DNA from: Methylovulum sp.
Lineage (GTDB): Bacteria; Pseudomonadota; Gammaproteobacteria; Methylococcales; Methylomonadaceae
DNA: 64,000 nucleotides
Direction of reading: 5' to 3'
Assembly: GCA_028712695.1 (NCBI GenBank)
Contig: JAQTQZ010000004.1
Coordinates: forward strand, 89,865 to 153,864
The notes below the pieces were generated by a model that worked only from the letters and a program-made list of their open reading frames with translations, was not told the DNA's origin and made no database searches. The translations under genes were made by a program, and so were the position numbers. Below are positions 37,040 through 45,626 of this stretch, one piece after another (position 1 is the stretch's first letter; each line of letters begins with the position of its first letter).

Positions 37040-37651
37040 GTGAATCCACAATTAAACGATTTAGTACAAACCCCCATACCCACGCGGTATGGTGAATTTA
37101 TCCTGCATTATTACAGTAATAACCTTGATAACAAAGAGCATATTGCTTTGGTTAAAGGCCAAGTTACAAACCAGGAAAACATACTGGTACGTATCCATTC
37201 CGAGTGTTTTACCGGCGATGTCTTAGGTTCCAGGCGCTGTGACTGCGGCGAACAATTGCAGATGGCAATGCAACTTATTAATGAAGCAGGCCGTGGTATT
37301 TTAATTTATCTACGTCAAGAGGGGCGTGGTATCGGCCTATTAAAAAAATTGCAGGCTTATAACTTACAAGATAAAGGGATGGATACTGTTGAGGCAAATA
37401 TACATCTGGGTCATCTTGCCGATGAAAGGGAATATGACGTTGCCGCCTTAATATTGCAAGACCTACAGGTAAAATCCATCCAGTTACTTACCAATAACCC
37501 CGAAAAGATAGATAGCCTGAAAAAACTGGGGATTAACGTCATCAGCCGCATCCCTGTTGAAGTTCTGGCACACGATGATAATATAGATTATTTAAAGACT
37601 AAGGCGGAAAAAATGGCGCATTTGCTTTTTGCAGAAAAAAAGATAGATTAG
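37040..37651 (+). CDS. ribA: GTP cyclohydrolase II
   Basis: A 203-residue enzyme with the zinc site in the ECFTGDVLGSRRCDCGEQL region and the nucleotide-binding RQEGRGIGLLKKLQAY, followed by LTNNPEKIDSLKKLGI. It opens GTP as the first step of riboflavin synthesis. The start is a GTG at 37040. It is a stand-alone RibA, not fused to a RibB domain, and no other riboflavin gene is nearby. No FMN riboswitch-like sequence was noticed in the 117 bases upstream. Confidence 0.96.
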   Translation: MNPQLNDLVQTPIPTRYGEFILHYYSNNLDNKEHIALVKGQVTNQENILVRIHSECFTGDVLGSRRCDCGEQLQMAMQLINEAGRGILIYLRQEGRGIGLLKKLQAYNLQDKGMDTVEANIHLGHLADEREYDVAALILQDLQVKSIQLLTNNPEKIDSLKKLGINVISRIPVEVLAHDDNIDYLKTKAEKMAHLLFAEKKID

Positions 37652-37723
37652 CCTGTCGCGAGCCATATAATCGGCTTGGCGCAATCACTGCAAATCATAT
37701 AACAATAATAAGAGAGTAAATCC

Positions 37724-38137
37724 ATGAAAAATAAATTTTTATCGATCCTGTTTTTATTAGTTGCCGTAAACACCGGCAATGCCGCAGAACATCATAGTGG
37801 CCATGTTGGTGGTAATGGCGGAGGGGGCGGGGGGGGCGATTGTATAAAACCCCATCTCAGTAAATTTATCCCTGCTCATTTAGCAACGGTTGTGCCTGAG
37901 GCGGAATTTTCTTTTATTGCGCTAAATGTCAATAAACCGGAACAAATTTCTGTCATGGTAAAAAATATACCTGTAGAGATCACTACAGAATACAAAGCCC
38001 CTTTTTATCTGGTAAAAGGCAAGCTACCGGCCACGCTATCAAACACATTTGCCCGCATCAACATTAAAGTAATTGCAAAATCATCTCATTGTGAAGCCGA
38101 AACAGGGTGGCTTGTAAAAATTGCAGAAAAACAATAA
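37724..38137 (+). CDS. Small secreted protein with polyglycine tract
   Basis: A 137-residue protein with a Sec signal peptide (MKNKFLSILFLLVAVNTGNAA, cleavage probably after GNA). A His-rich start to the mature part (EHHSGH) is followed by a glycine run of seven (GGGGGGG) and a beta-rich domain with two cysteines, DCIKPH and SHCEAE. The glycine run is encoded partly by eight consecutive G bases at 37829-37836, a possible slippage site. No family is recognised. GAGAG lies ahead of the ATG at a suitable distance. Confidence 0.7.
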   Translation: MKNKFLSILFLLVAVNTGNAAEHHSGHVGGNGGGGGGGDCIKPHLSKFIPAHLATVVPEAEFSFIALNVNKPEQISVMVKNIPVEITTEYKAPFYLVKGKLPATLSNTFARINIKVIAKSSHCEAETGWLVKIAEKQ

Positions 38138-38455
38138 AAACGTTATTTCGCTTTAGATAATATCGTCAATTTTTTAAAAACCGCGCCATAAATAACACCT
38201 ATTTTAGAGCGGTGTTACCGGTATCAGTACGTTAAAGAATGGGGGAATTTAAGCTTACAAATTCCCTCCATAATCCCGACAAAACAATCATCAACAGTGC
38301 CTGGGGCTATTAGGACAACTTCATATTTCAGGAAAAATGTACTGAATGGTTTAAAAAAGTAATCGGTTATTAGGAGGTCAGCACCCAATAACCTTGCCCT
38401 ACCCTCACCACCTGAAAACCTAATCATAAAGTAACTAATCCTTTGAGAATTGTTT
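38138..38455. other. 318-bp intergenic region with a hairpin
   Basis: TAACACC at 38193-38199 pairs with GGTGTTA at 38211-38217 across an 11-base loop, about 60 bases past the secreted protein stop. No T-tract follows, so terminator function is doubtful. The rest shows nothing recognisable. An open frame on the minus strand across 38224-38565 overlaps the next gene and does not look coding. Confidence 0.4.
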
Positions 38456-39250
38456 ATGTCTGAAAAAAAAACCATTAAACAATGTGTCGCATATTGCCTA
38501 GCGCAACGTTTTGACATTAGCGCGTTAGCAAAACACCTGTCCGACTCGACACTGATACGCATCATTAAAGGGGCATTAATGATTGAAGACCAGCAAACCT
38601 GGTCTGTTATATTTGCTTACGGCGCGGTTGTGCACTGGAATGTCGGTGCCGAGCAACAAGCCAAGCTCCATCAATTGTTGTTGACACATGCCGAAAATCC
38701 ACTGACAACAATAGAGGAAGACCACTTCACCTTTGCGCTTGATTGCCCGTCGACACGCATTGTTGAAGACCACATTGAGGTTGAATCATCTGATCCAATC
38801 TTACTGTTTTCCTTGTCCCAAGGCATGGGACAATCTATTAAGCTGGCATCCTTTGAAACCAACGCCATCACAACCATCAACAACACCAGCTATATCCCCA
38901 AGTCACTGGCTGAAAATGGCCGCATAAAACTAAGCCGGCACAACATAGCAAAGATTCGTGGCCAGCTATTTTTAACAAAAAGTGACATTATTTTAAATTA
39001 TGACTTGCTCGACACCCCCGATTTTTTTTGGGAATATCCAGAATATGAAGACTTTTACAGTGTAACGGCAAAATACTTAGAAATAGTGCAACGCACGAAT
39101 GTCCTATCCAAGAAACTGGAGACCATTCACGAATTATTTGAAATGTTAGCCGATGAACAAAAGCATCGTCACTCGTCGATATTGGAATTAATCATTATCG
39201 GGCTGATTGCTTTTGAAATTGGTATGACAATATTTGGAAAACTGTTCTAA
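38456..39250 (+). CDS. RMD1/DUF155-like membrane-anchored protein
   Basis: A 264-residue protein. The middle carries the pattern of the RMD1 (DUF155) family: WSVIFAYGAVVHWNVGAEQQAKL, FALSQ-like LLFSLSQGMGQSIKLASFE, and DTPDFFWEYPEYEDFYSVTAKYLEI. The last 20 residues form a C-terminal membrane anchor (LIIIGLIAFEIGMTIFG). Family members are conserved from bacteria to mitochondria, but their biochemical role is not settled. The ATG at 38456 has GAG nine bases upstream; a TTG at 38450 is in frame but less likely. Confidence 0.85.
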   Translation: MSEKKTIKQCVAYCLAQRFDISALAKHLSDSTLIRIIKGALMIEDQQTWSVIFAYGAVVHWNVGAEQQAKLHQLLLTHAENPLTTIEEDHFTFALDCPSTRIVEDHIEVESSDPILLFSLSQGMGQSIKLASFETNAITTINNTSYIPKSLAENGRIKLSRHNIAKIRGQLFLTKSDIILNYDLLDTPDFFWEYPEYEDFYSVTAKYLEIVQRTNVLSKKLETIHELFEMLADEQKHRHSSILELIIIGLIAFEIGMTIFGKLF

Positions 39251-39337
39251 AACCAATTATTTGATGGGTTTGCAGGCTATTTGCCCACTTTTTTCATCCC
39301 TCTTTTTCCTTTAACACCAAGCAATTCCTGTGCAGCA

Positions 39338-39373
39338 AATAAAAAAAAGCGGCTCAAGCTTAACCTGAGCCGC
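39338..39373 (-). terminator. Intrinsic terminator of the esterase gene
   Basis: GCGGCTCA (39349-39356) pairs with TGAGCCGC (39366-39373). On the minus strand the stem is followed by a U-rich tract, the complement of the A-run at 39338-39348. It lies about 60 bases beyond the stop of the minus-strand esterase gene at 39433. Confidence 0.85.
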
Positions 39374-39432
39374 CAAAGTCTATAATTGCCTCGTTGTTTT
39401 CGCTAAATAAGGCGGATAGGCATAATCAATCA

Positions 39433-40788
39433 TTAGCCACGGTCATGATCGTCACGATTTAAAGGTGCGATAACTTGTGGTGCATAATTCGGTAAATCAG
39501 CTTCATCAACCGAAAAAACAAAAAATTGATTTGGATTATTGACGCCATTTATGCTAGGAAGAAAATCATTGTCATTTGCTATAAACAACGTGTGTTTGTT
39601 TTTACCATCAATAACCATATCAGGGCCGAAAGCGACACCTTCAAGTTTCGCAGGCACATTGTCCGAAGTAATGCCATTTGCATTTAATGTGGTCAATACG
39701 TTCAGGAACTCAGTTTTGACTAGCGTTGTTGTCGTATTGTCTATAGCCGCTTTTCCTGTGATCTCAGTTGCACCGGCCAAATCGATTTTATACAGTTTTT
39801 TGACTGCGGCTGTAGTGCCATCACCCAAACCGTTACCATCACGTTCATCAACCAAAAACTCATGGTTATTAATCGCTAAAATATCACTGACACTTGAACC
39901 ATCAGTCAATAAATAGGCATATTCATGAGTTGCATTGGTCGCAATATCAATCGTAATAATACGGACATATTTTTTAGTATCTTGGGTCAAGTTTTGTTGC
40001 ATCATACCGACTAAGGTGCTGCCATCTGGCGTAATAGCCAAACCTTCCATGCCTTTATTAGCTATCCTACCTGATGTGTTTCCGGAAATTTCCGTACCGC
40101 CAACAGAACTTAAATTGCTAATTGCATAATAATCAGGCAGTTTGAATACTTTTGTGCGCATACCTGTATAGCGGTTGAACTGATAAACATAAGGGCCGTA
40201 TTCGTCGGTAATAAATACGTTCTTACCATCATTCGACACACGCACACCCTCTGGATCTAAGCGGCCATTATACGGGTTGGTTGAGGTTTTGTTTGCGTTG
40301 AAATTATCAGAGCGGCCAGTGAAGTAATGTCTAACCGGTGTGTTTAAGCTAGGGGCACCATTAACGCCATAGCTTAATGCCGCTCTGCTAGACAACAAAG
40401 TGGTGTCGGTAAGAAAAGGTGACAAAATATAAGGCAACGAACCCACTACCAAGGAATCGTAATTAGGGTTTGGCGCTAAAGATAAATTGAATGTTTGAAG
40501 ACGGTTGATGAATGAAACCGTATCATCAATAGCCGCATTGTAAACATTGGCATTCGGGCCACGGTCAGGGAGAGCGATAAAAGAATTACCGCCTGCATAA
40601 GCCAAACCGGAACCTATACCACCTAATGAGTTGCCGGCAACGCCATTTTCAAGCGTACTGGCTGTTCTTGTTGAAAGGTCTTGATAGTTGCCATCAACTT
40701 TACCGATAGCGATTAAATCTACTTGAGCCGACGCTGCTTGGCTGGCCAATAATGGTAACAATAAGAAAGGGATTACAGCTTTTTTCAT
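39433..40788 (-). CDS. Secreted phytase-like esterase
   Basis: A 451-residue exported protein. The signal peptide is MKKAVIPFLLLPLLASQAASA. The rest has the beta-propeller-like motifs of the 'esterase-like activity of phytase' family (PF13449): GIGSGLAYAGGNSFIALPDRGPN, DPEGVRVSNDGKNVFITDEYGPYVYQF, KGMEGLAITPDGSTLVGMMQ and KLEGVAFGPDMVIDGKNKHTLFIANDND. Family members are found in the periplasm or outside the cell; the substrate is uncertain. It stands alone with a strong terminator downstream. Confidence 0.85.
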   Translation of the reverse strand: MKKAVIPFLLLPLLASQAASAQVDLIAIGKVDGNYQDLSTRTASTLENGVAGNSLGGIGSGLAYAGGNSFIALPDRGPNANVYNAAIDDTVSFINRLQTFNLSLAPNPNYDSLVVGSLPYILSPFLTDTTLLSSRAALSYGVNGAPSLNTPVRHYFTGRSDNFNANKTSTNPYNGRLDPEGVRVSNDGKNVFITDEYGPYVYQFNRYTGMRTKVFKLPDYYAISNLSSVGGTEISGNTSGRIANKGMEGLAITPDGSTLVGMMQQNLTQDTKKYVRIITIDIATNATHEYAYLLTDGSSVSDILAINNHEFLVDERDGNGLGDGTTAAVKKLYKIDLAGATEITGKAAIDNTTTTLVKTEFLNVLTTLNANGITSDNVPAKLEGVAFGPDMVIDGKNKHTLFIANDNDFLPSINGVNNPNQFFVFSVDEADLPNYAPQVIAPLNRDDHDRG

Positions 40789-40901
40789 GATAAGTCCTAG
40801 ATGGTTTGTTATAAAACCAGAGGATTATCGTTGATGGAAATGACAAGAACCTTACGTTTTTATTAAAGCCATGTGACACTGGCAGATTGGCCTAAAGGGT
40901 A

Positions 40902-40925
40902 TGCACCCGACTTGTGCCGGGTGCA
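40902..40925. terminator. Hairpin downstream of pyk, possible terminator
   Basis: TGCACCCG (40902-40909) pairs perfectly with CGGGTGCA (40918-40925) over an eight-base loop, 19 bases beyond the pyk stop on the minus strand. No clear U-tract follows in the direction of pyk transcription, so termination may be weak or factor-dependent. Confidence 0.45.
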
Positions 40926-40943
40926 GGACTGCTTTATTAAGAT

Positions 40944-42392
40944 TTAAGGTGTAAGGCCTTGCCCTACAATAATAACCTTTAACGCGTTGGTGCCACCTTC
41001 GACGCCATTCAAATCACCTTTAGTGATGATGAATCTATCGCCGTCTTTAGCAATATTCCATTGCCTAAGCTGTTTGACGATACCTCTGTTGACTTCAACG
41101 TGATCAATATTTTCTTCAGTCTTAAAATAAATAGGGAAAACGCCACGAAACAAGGTGACTTTACCTAACGTTTTTTCTTGACCGCTAAAAGCGAAAATAG
41201 GAATACCGGAACTAATTCTGGACATCCATAAAGGCGTAGAACCTGACTCGGTTAAAGCGACAATACCTTTGATCTTAGTATGGTTCGCCATGTACATTGC
41301 GGACATTGCAATGGCCTCGTCATCACGCTGAAACTCAATATCGATACGGTGATCAGACACACGCACCACACGTTGTTTTTCAGCTTCCACACAGACACGG
41401 TGCATTGCTTCAACGGCTTTGATTGGATACTTTCCTGAAGCAGTTTCTGCCGATAACATAATTGCGTCGGTGCCGTCATAAACCGCATTGGCGACATCAA
41501 ACACTTCCGCCCGGGTAGGAATCGCATTTTCAATCATGGATTCCATCATTTGCGTGGCGGTAATGGCGACACGGTTAAGTTCGCGGGTACGTTTAATCAG
41601 CTTTTTTTGGATTGCGGGTAGGTTGGCATCGCCTATTTCAACGCCTAAATCACCCCGTGCAACCATCACTGCATCCGATGCGAGGATGATTTCATCCATC
41701 ACGCCATCAACAATGGCTTCTGCCCGTTCAACTTTGGCGACAATACCCGCATGACAACCTTCAGCCAACAATAACCGGCGTGCTTCATGCAAATCTTCAG
41801 CACAACGTGGGAATGAGATAGCAACATAATCACAATCCATAACGGCGACTGTTTTAATGTCTTCTTTATCCTTATCAGTCAACGCCGCAGCCGAAAGCCC
41901 TCCACCCATCAGGTTGATACCTTTGTTGTTGGACAGATCACCGCCAACCACCACTTTGCAATTGACGCGCATATTGTCAACATTGACCACGTCCAGCACA
42001 ACCCGACCATCATCAAGCAACAAACGGCTGCCAGGCTTAACTTCTAATGCCAACGGTTCGTAAGTGATGCCAACCTGAGTGTTATCCCCCGCCATTGGAT
42101 CAAGATTGATGTCCAACGCAAAATCCTGGCCTTCGTTTAGAAAAACTTTGGTGTCTTTAAAACGGGCGATACGGATTTTTGGCCCTTGCAAATCCGCCAG
42201 AATGCCGACGCGTCGGCCGGTTTTTTTACTGAGTTCACGAATGGCATTAGCCCGGTTAATATGGTCTTGTGCCGAGCCGTGCGAAAAATTCATCCGCACA
42301 ACGTCAATACCCGCCGCAAATAAACCTTCAAGCACGCCAGGCTTATCTGTGGCAGGCCCTAATGTGGCTAAAATTTTAGTTCTTCTTAACAT
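40944..42392 (-). CDS. pyk: Pyruvate kinase
   Basis: A 482-residue pyruvate kinase. The N-terminus RRTKILATLGPATDKPG and VVRMNFSHG, the metal/phosphate site VMVARGDLGVEIG and the signature ATQMMESMIENAIPTRAE are intact. It converts phosphoenolpyruvate and ADP to pyruvate and ATP. The ATG lies only six bases past the gap stop, so both belong to one glycolytic operon. A hairpin follows the stop. Confidence 0.98.
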   Translation of the reverse strand: MLRRTKILATLGPATDKPGVLEGLFAAGIDVVRMNFSHGSAQDHINRANAIRELSKKTGRRVGILADLQGPKIRIARFKDTKVFLNEGQDFALDINLDPMAGDNTQVGITYEPLALEVKPGSRLLLDDGRVVLDVVNVDNMRVNCKVVVGGDLSNNKGINLMGGGLSAAALTDKDKEDIKTVAVMDCDYVAISFPRCAEDLHEARRLLLAEGCHAGIVAKVERAEAIVDGVMDEIILASDAVMVARGDLGVEIGDANLPAIQKKLIKRTRELNRVAITATQMMESMIENAIPTRAEVFDVANAVYDGTDAIMLSAETASGKYPIKAVEAMHRVCVEAEKQRVVRVSDHRIDIEFQRDDEAIAMSAMYMANHTKIKGIVALTESGSTPLWMSRISSGIPIFAFSGQEKTLGKVTLFRGVFPIYFKTEENIDHVEVNRGIVKQLRQWNIAKDGDRFIITKGDLNGVEGGTNALKVIIVGQGLTP

Positions 42393-42398
42393 CAGTTG

Positions 42399-43412
42399 TT
42401 ATTCCGCGTTGACTAAAGCAATGGAAGTATCCAGCATACGGTTTGAGAAGCCCCACTCGTTATCGTACCAAGACAGGACTTTCACAAAATCACCATCAAC
42501 TACTTTTGTTAAAGGTTCTTCGTAGATAGAAGACGCTGGATTGTGGTTAAAATCTACTGAAACCAATGGTTTTTCGTTAATATCCAAAATGCCTTTCAAT
42601 GAACCTGCAGCTGCCGCTTTCAATACGTCATCTATTTCCGCTTTGCTTGTGCTTCTTGCGGCTTTAAATGTCAAATCAACAACAGATACGTTGATTGTTG
42701 GGACGCGCATCGCAAAACCGTCTAATTTGCCGGCCAATTCAGGTAATACCAAACCCACGGCTGCAGCTGCGCCAGTTTTGGTAGGAATCATGGATTGTGT
42801 CGCAGAACGGGCACGACGCAAATCGCTGTGATAAACATCAGTCAACACTTGATCGTTAGTGTAAGAATGGATAGTGGTCATCAAACCATGGACCACACCA
42901 ATTGCGTCATGCAATGGCTTAACTAATGGCGCCAAACAGTTAGTGGTGCAAGAAGCATTAGAAATAACGGTGTCTGATGCTTTCAGAATATTGTGGTTAA
43001 CGCCATAAACGATAGTGGCGTCAACATCATCACCGCCTGGTGCAGAAATAATGACTTTTTTCGCGCCTGCAGTGATATGTGCGGATGCTTTAGCCTTGCT
43101 TGTGAACAAACCAGTACATTCATGCACAACGTCAATATCCAGATCTCCCCAAGGCAATTTGGATGGGTCACGTTCAGAGAAAACCTTAATTCTGTCACCA
43201 TTAATAACCATGCAATCGCCATCGACACTAACGGCAAATGGAAATTTGCCATGGACTGAATCGTATTGGGTCAAATGGGCGTTGGTATTGGTGTCGCCTA
43301 AGTCGTTGATTGCAACGATTTGGATTTCATTGGTACGGCCTGATTCGTACAAGGCGCGAACGATATTACGTCCAATACGACCATAACCATTGATAGCAAC
43401 TTTAATTGGCAT
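42399..43412 (-). CDS. gap: Glyceraldehyde-3-phosphate dehydrogenase
   Basis: A 337-residue type I GAPDH. The NAD-binding start is [21 protein letters not shown] with AINDLGD, and the catalytic Cys lies in [12 protein letters not shown]. The substrate-binding segment is [14 protein letters not shown], and the C-terminus is [14 protein letters not shown]. Asn-Asp after the second strand favours NAD over NADP. A good GGAG precedes the ATG. Together with pyk, this places two lower-glycolysis steps in one operon. Confidence 0.97.
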   Translation of the reverse strand: MPIKVAINGYGRIGRNIVRALYESGRTNEIQIVAINDLGDTNTNAHLTQYDSVHGKFPFAVSVDGDCMVINGDRIKVFSERDPSKLPWGDLDIDVVHECTGLFTSKAKASAHITAGAKKVIISAPGGDDVDATIVYGVNHNILKASDTVISNASCTTNCLAPLVKPLHDAIGVVHGLMTTIHSYTNDQVLTDVYHSDLRRARSATQSMIPTKTGAAAAVGLVLPELAGKLDGFAMRVPTINVSVVDLTFKAARSTSKAEIDDVLKAAAAGSLKGILDINEKPLVSVDFNHNPASSIYEEPLTKVVDGDFVKVLSWYDNEWGFSNRMLDTSIALVNAE

Positions 43413-43608
43413 TGAGTTTCTCCAGAGTGGTGAGATAAAAAATTACACGAGTGTGGTACAAAAATTCCGAAAAATCTTTATAACTATACCAAAATACAGG
43501 GGGATTAGTCTATTGATGCAAGACAATTGCAGCCGCTGACCTATCTAGACGTGTGTTCAAAAAAAACATATAAACCTCGAAATCAGGTTAATAAACATCA
43601 GTTATTAA

Positions 43609-44661
43609 TTAGCCAATTCCCAAAGGGACTTCAATATCAACATGCAAACCACCTTGTGGTCGGTTATTGGCGTAAATTTGTCCACCATGAGCGGTCACAG
43701 CACGATGGGCGATAGCCAACCCAAGACCAACACTATCAGTTTTAGATTGTTGGGCTGAGCGGAAGAATGGTTGGAAAATCGCCGTCAAATACTGTTCTTC
43801 AACTCCCGGCCCTTCATCTTCAATGCTGATACGGAAACAGTTCCCAGTTACATCAAATGCAGCGTCTACCGTTATTTGGCCATTGGGCTTGCAATGTTGG
43901 ATCGCATTACGCAGGACATTTTCGACGGCACGATGCAACAATTCGCCATGGCCTTGGACGATAATGTCATCAATTCCTGAGTAAGCTATCCTGATATGAT
44001 TACTTTCGGCCTCAAAACGGGCATCTTCAACAATATCCCCCAAAAAACCGGCAAGATCAATATCGCCAACCCCGCCTTCAGCTGCACCCACTTCCAAACG
44101 TGACAGCACTAGTAGTTCACCAACCAAATCACTGATCCGCTGCGATTCGCGTTCTATGCGTATTAAGGTAGCAGGGATTTTTTCCGGTTGCTGCTGTGCC
44201 AAGCCAATCGCCACTTGCATTCGTGCCAAGGGTGAACGTAGTTCATGAGAAACATCGTGCAGTAAACGTTGCTGGGCGGACATCAAATTACCGATTTGAG
44301 TCGCCATTTGGTCAAAATCTCGTCCCAAATTCGCCAATTCATCATAACGGCCACCCATTGCTGTTGCTACACGGGTCTCCAGTTTGCCCCCTGCAAGATC
44401 AGAAAACGCTTTTTGCAAAGTGCGGATTGGATTGGCAAAGTATCTGGCTAACAAAAAACTGAACAACAGGCTGGACAGTGTACCCATAACAATCGGCAAT
44501 GTGGGCGACGGGCGATGCTGCGGAGGTTTAAAGTCTGGCGGCGGCAGCAGGGTGCTTAATAAAGTTACTGGTGCGAACTCAACAAAGGTCGTCACAAAGA
44601 TAACGGTTGTCATCAAGGTCAGCCACAAGACGAAAAAAAATTTCCAAAACAAACGACCCAT
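43609..44661 (-). CDS. Sensor histidine kinase, CpxA-like
   Basis: A 350-residue inner-membrane kinase. One membrane segment lies at about 6-28; a short Pro-rich periplasmic loop (about 25 residues, PPPDFKPPQHRPSP) and a second membrane segment follow. After these come a HAMP domain (FANPIRTLQKAF), the H box LHDVSHELRSPLARMQ, the N box NVLRNAIQH, the G1 box DEGPGV and G2 SVGLGLAIAHRAV. The cytoplasmic part resembles CpxA, but the periplasmic sensor is far shorter than the CpxA one, so it probably senses something within or near the membrane. It starts two bases past the response regulator stop. Confidence 0.92.
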   Translation of the reverse strand: MGRLFWKFFFVLWLTLMTTVIFVTTFVEFAPVTLLSTLLPPPDFKPPQHRPSPTLPIVMGTLSSLLFSFLLARYFANPIRTLQKAFSDLAGGKLETRVATAMGGRYDELANLGRDFDQMATQIGNLMSAQQRLLHDVSHELRSPLARMQVAIGLAQQQPEKIPATLIRIERESQRISDLVGELLVLSRLEVGAAEGGVGDIDLAGFLGDIVEDARFEAESNHIRIAYSGIDDIIVQGHGELLHRAVENVLRNAIQHCKPNGQITVDAAFDVTGNCFRISIEDEGPGVEEQYLTAIFQPFFRSAQQSKTDSVGLGLAIAHRAVTAHGGQIYANNRPQGGLHVDIEVPLGIG

Positions 44662-44663
44662 GT

Positions 44664-45350
44664 TTATGCTCTAATTAATTGATAGCCTTTGCCGCGTACG
44701 GTTTGGATGTAAGAACGACCATCTGTTTGCTGGCCGAGTTTTTGGCGGATACTGCTGACGTGGACATCAATGCTGCGATCAAAACGCGCAAGCGGTCGGC
44801 CTAAACCTTTTTCCGATAATTCTTGTTTACTGACGATGCGCCCGACGTTGTCCGCTAAGGTTTCCAGCAAATTAAATTCTGTACTCGTTAAATCTAACGC
44901 CTTATCAAACCACAAGGCTTTGCGTTGCTGGGGCCAGATTTGTAATGCGCCTGCAGTGATGGTGTCACCACCATTATTTTCTCTGCTGGCGGCAGTACGG
45001 CGTAAAATTGCCCGTATCCGCGCCACCAGCTCGCGGGGAGTGCAAGGTTTGGGGACATAATCGTCCGCCCCCAATTCCAAGCCGATAATACGGTCAACAT
45101 CGTCACCCCTGGCAGTGAACATTAAAATGGGCACACTGTTATCGCGGCGAATTTTTGCCAGGATCTCCGTGCCGCTCAAATCCGGCAGCATAATATCCAA
45201 CACCACCAAACTGTAGTCACCTGATAATGCCAATTCCAAGCCCGCCGATCCGGTGTGTATGGCTTTGGCAGTAAAGCCATCCTGGACGAGATAGTCGCTA
45301 AACATCTCCGCCAATTCCTCGTCATCATCAATAATTAAAATGTTCTTCAT
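44664..45350 (-). CDS. OmpR-family response regulator, CpxR-like
   Basis: A 228-residue regulator. The receiver domain has ILIIDDDEEL, phospho-Asp in VVLDIMLPDLSG and Lys in VPKPCTPRELVARIRAILRR; the last stretch is close to CpxR. The winged helix at 130-228 has DLTSTEFNLLETL, DRSIDVHVSSIRQKLG and VRGKGYQLI. The ATG at 45350 has AGG eight bases upstream; a GTG at 45359 is in frame. It lies divergent from an efflux operon, and CpxR-type boxes sit in the shared region, so it probably regulates itself and that operon. Confidence 0.94.
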   Translation of the reverse strand: MKNILIIDDDEELAEMFSDYLVQDGFTAKAIHTGSAGLELALSGDYSLVVLDIMLPDLSGTEILAKIRRDNSVPILMFTARGDDVDRIIGLELGADDYVPKPCTPRELVARIRAILRRTAASRENNGGDTITAGALQIWPQQRKALWFDKALDLTSTEFNLLETLADNVGRIVSKQELSEKGLGRPLARFDRSIDVHVSSIRQKLGQQTDGRSYIQTVRGKGYQLIRA

Positions 45351-45424
45351 AAGGCCCACCTGATCTTGCTTGACAAAACATGATAGCCGCGTGGTATGCG
45401 CTTGACCAGTTGATTGGCGTGGAT

Positions 45425-45439
45425 TTTACCTAAATTTAC
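45425..45439. promoter_or_regulatory. CpxR-type binding box (TTTAC-N5-TTTAC)
   Basis: TTTAC at 45425-45429 and again at 45435-45439, five bases apart. Read on the minus strand this is GTAAA-N5-GTAAA, the published CpxR box. It lies about 75 bases upstream of the CpxR-like regulator gene and points to autoregulation. Confidence 0.6.
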
Positions 45440-45540
45440 AATCCACTGGCTGGCAAAATGTTGTCAACGCAGCCCCGACCATCAATTGCCTACACTTGGC
45501 ACAGACAAAATAATCCTTAATTACTGATGACTTACTAATA

Positions 45541-45576
45541 TTTACACATCTTTACCCATCCCTAACACCTCTTTAC
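45541..45576. promoter_or_regulatory. Phased CpxR-type half-sites before the efflux operon
   Basis: TTTAC occurs at 45541-45545 and 45551-45555 (five bases between them) and again at 45572-45576, 21 bases after the second. The sites are therefore 10 and about 21 bases apart, that is one and two DNA turns, on one face of the helix. They lie 50-85 bases before the start of the outer-membrane factor gene, a position suited to activation. Confidence 0.55.
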
Positions 45577-45626
45577 ACCCCTATTAGGCATACTAACCCC
45601 GGTTATAAAAACGAGGCATTTACTGT

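Noticed and set aside
37821..37840. G-rich run considered as assembly error
   Set aside because: The reading frame stays open through the run and gives a sensible signal peptide and mature protein, so no error is evident.
38224..38565. Minus-strand open frame of 113 codons
   Set aside because: It overlaps the start of the RMD1-like gene and lacks a ribosome binding site and any recognisable pattern.
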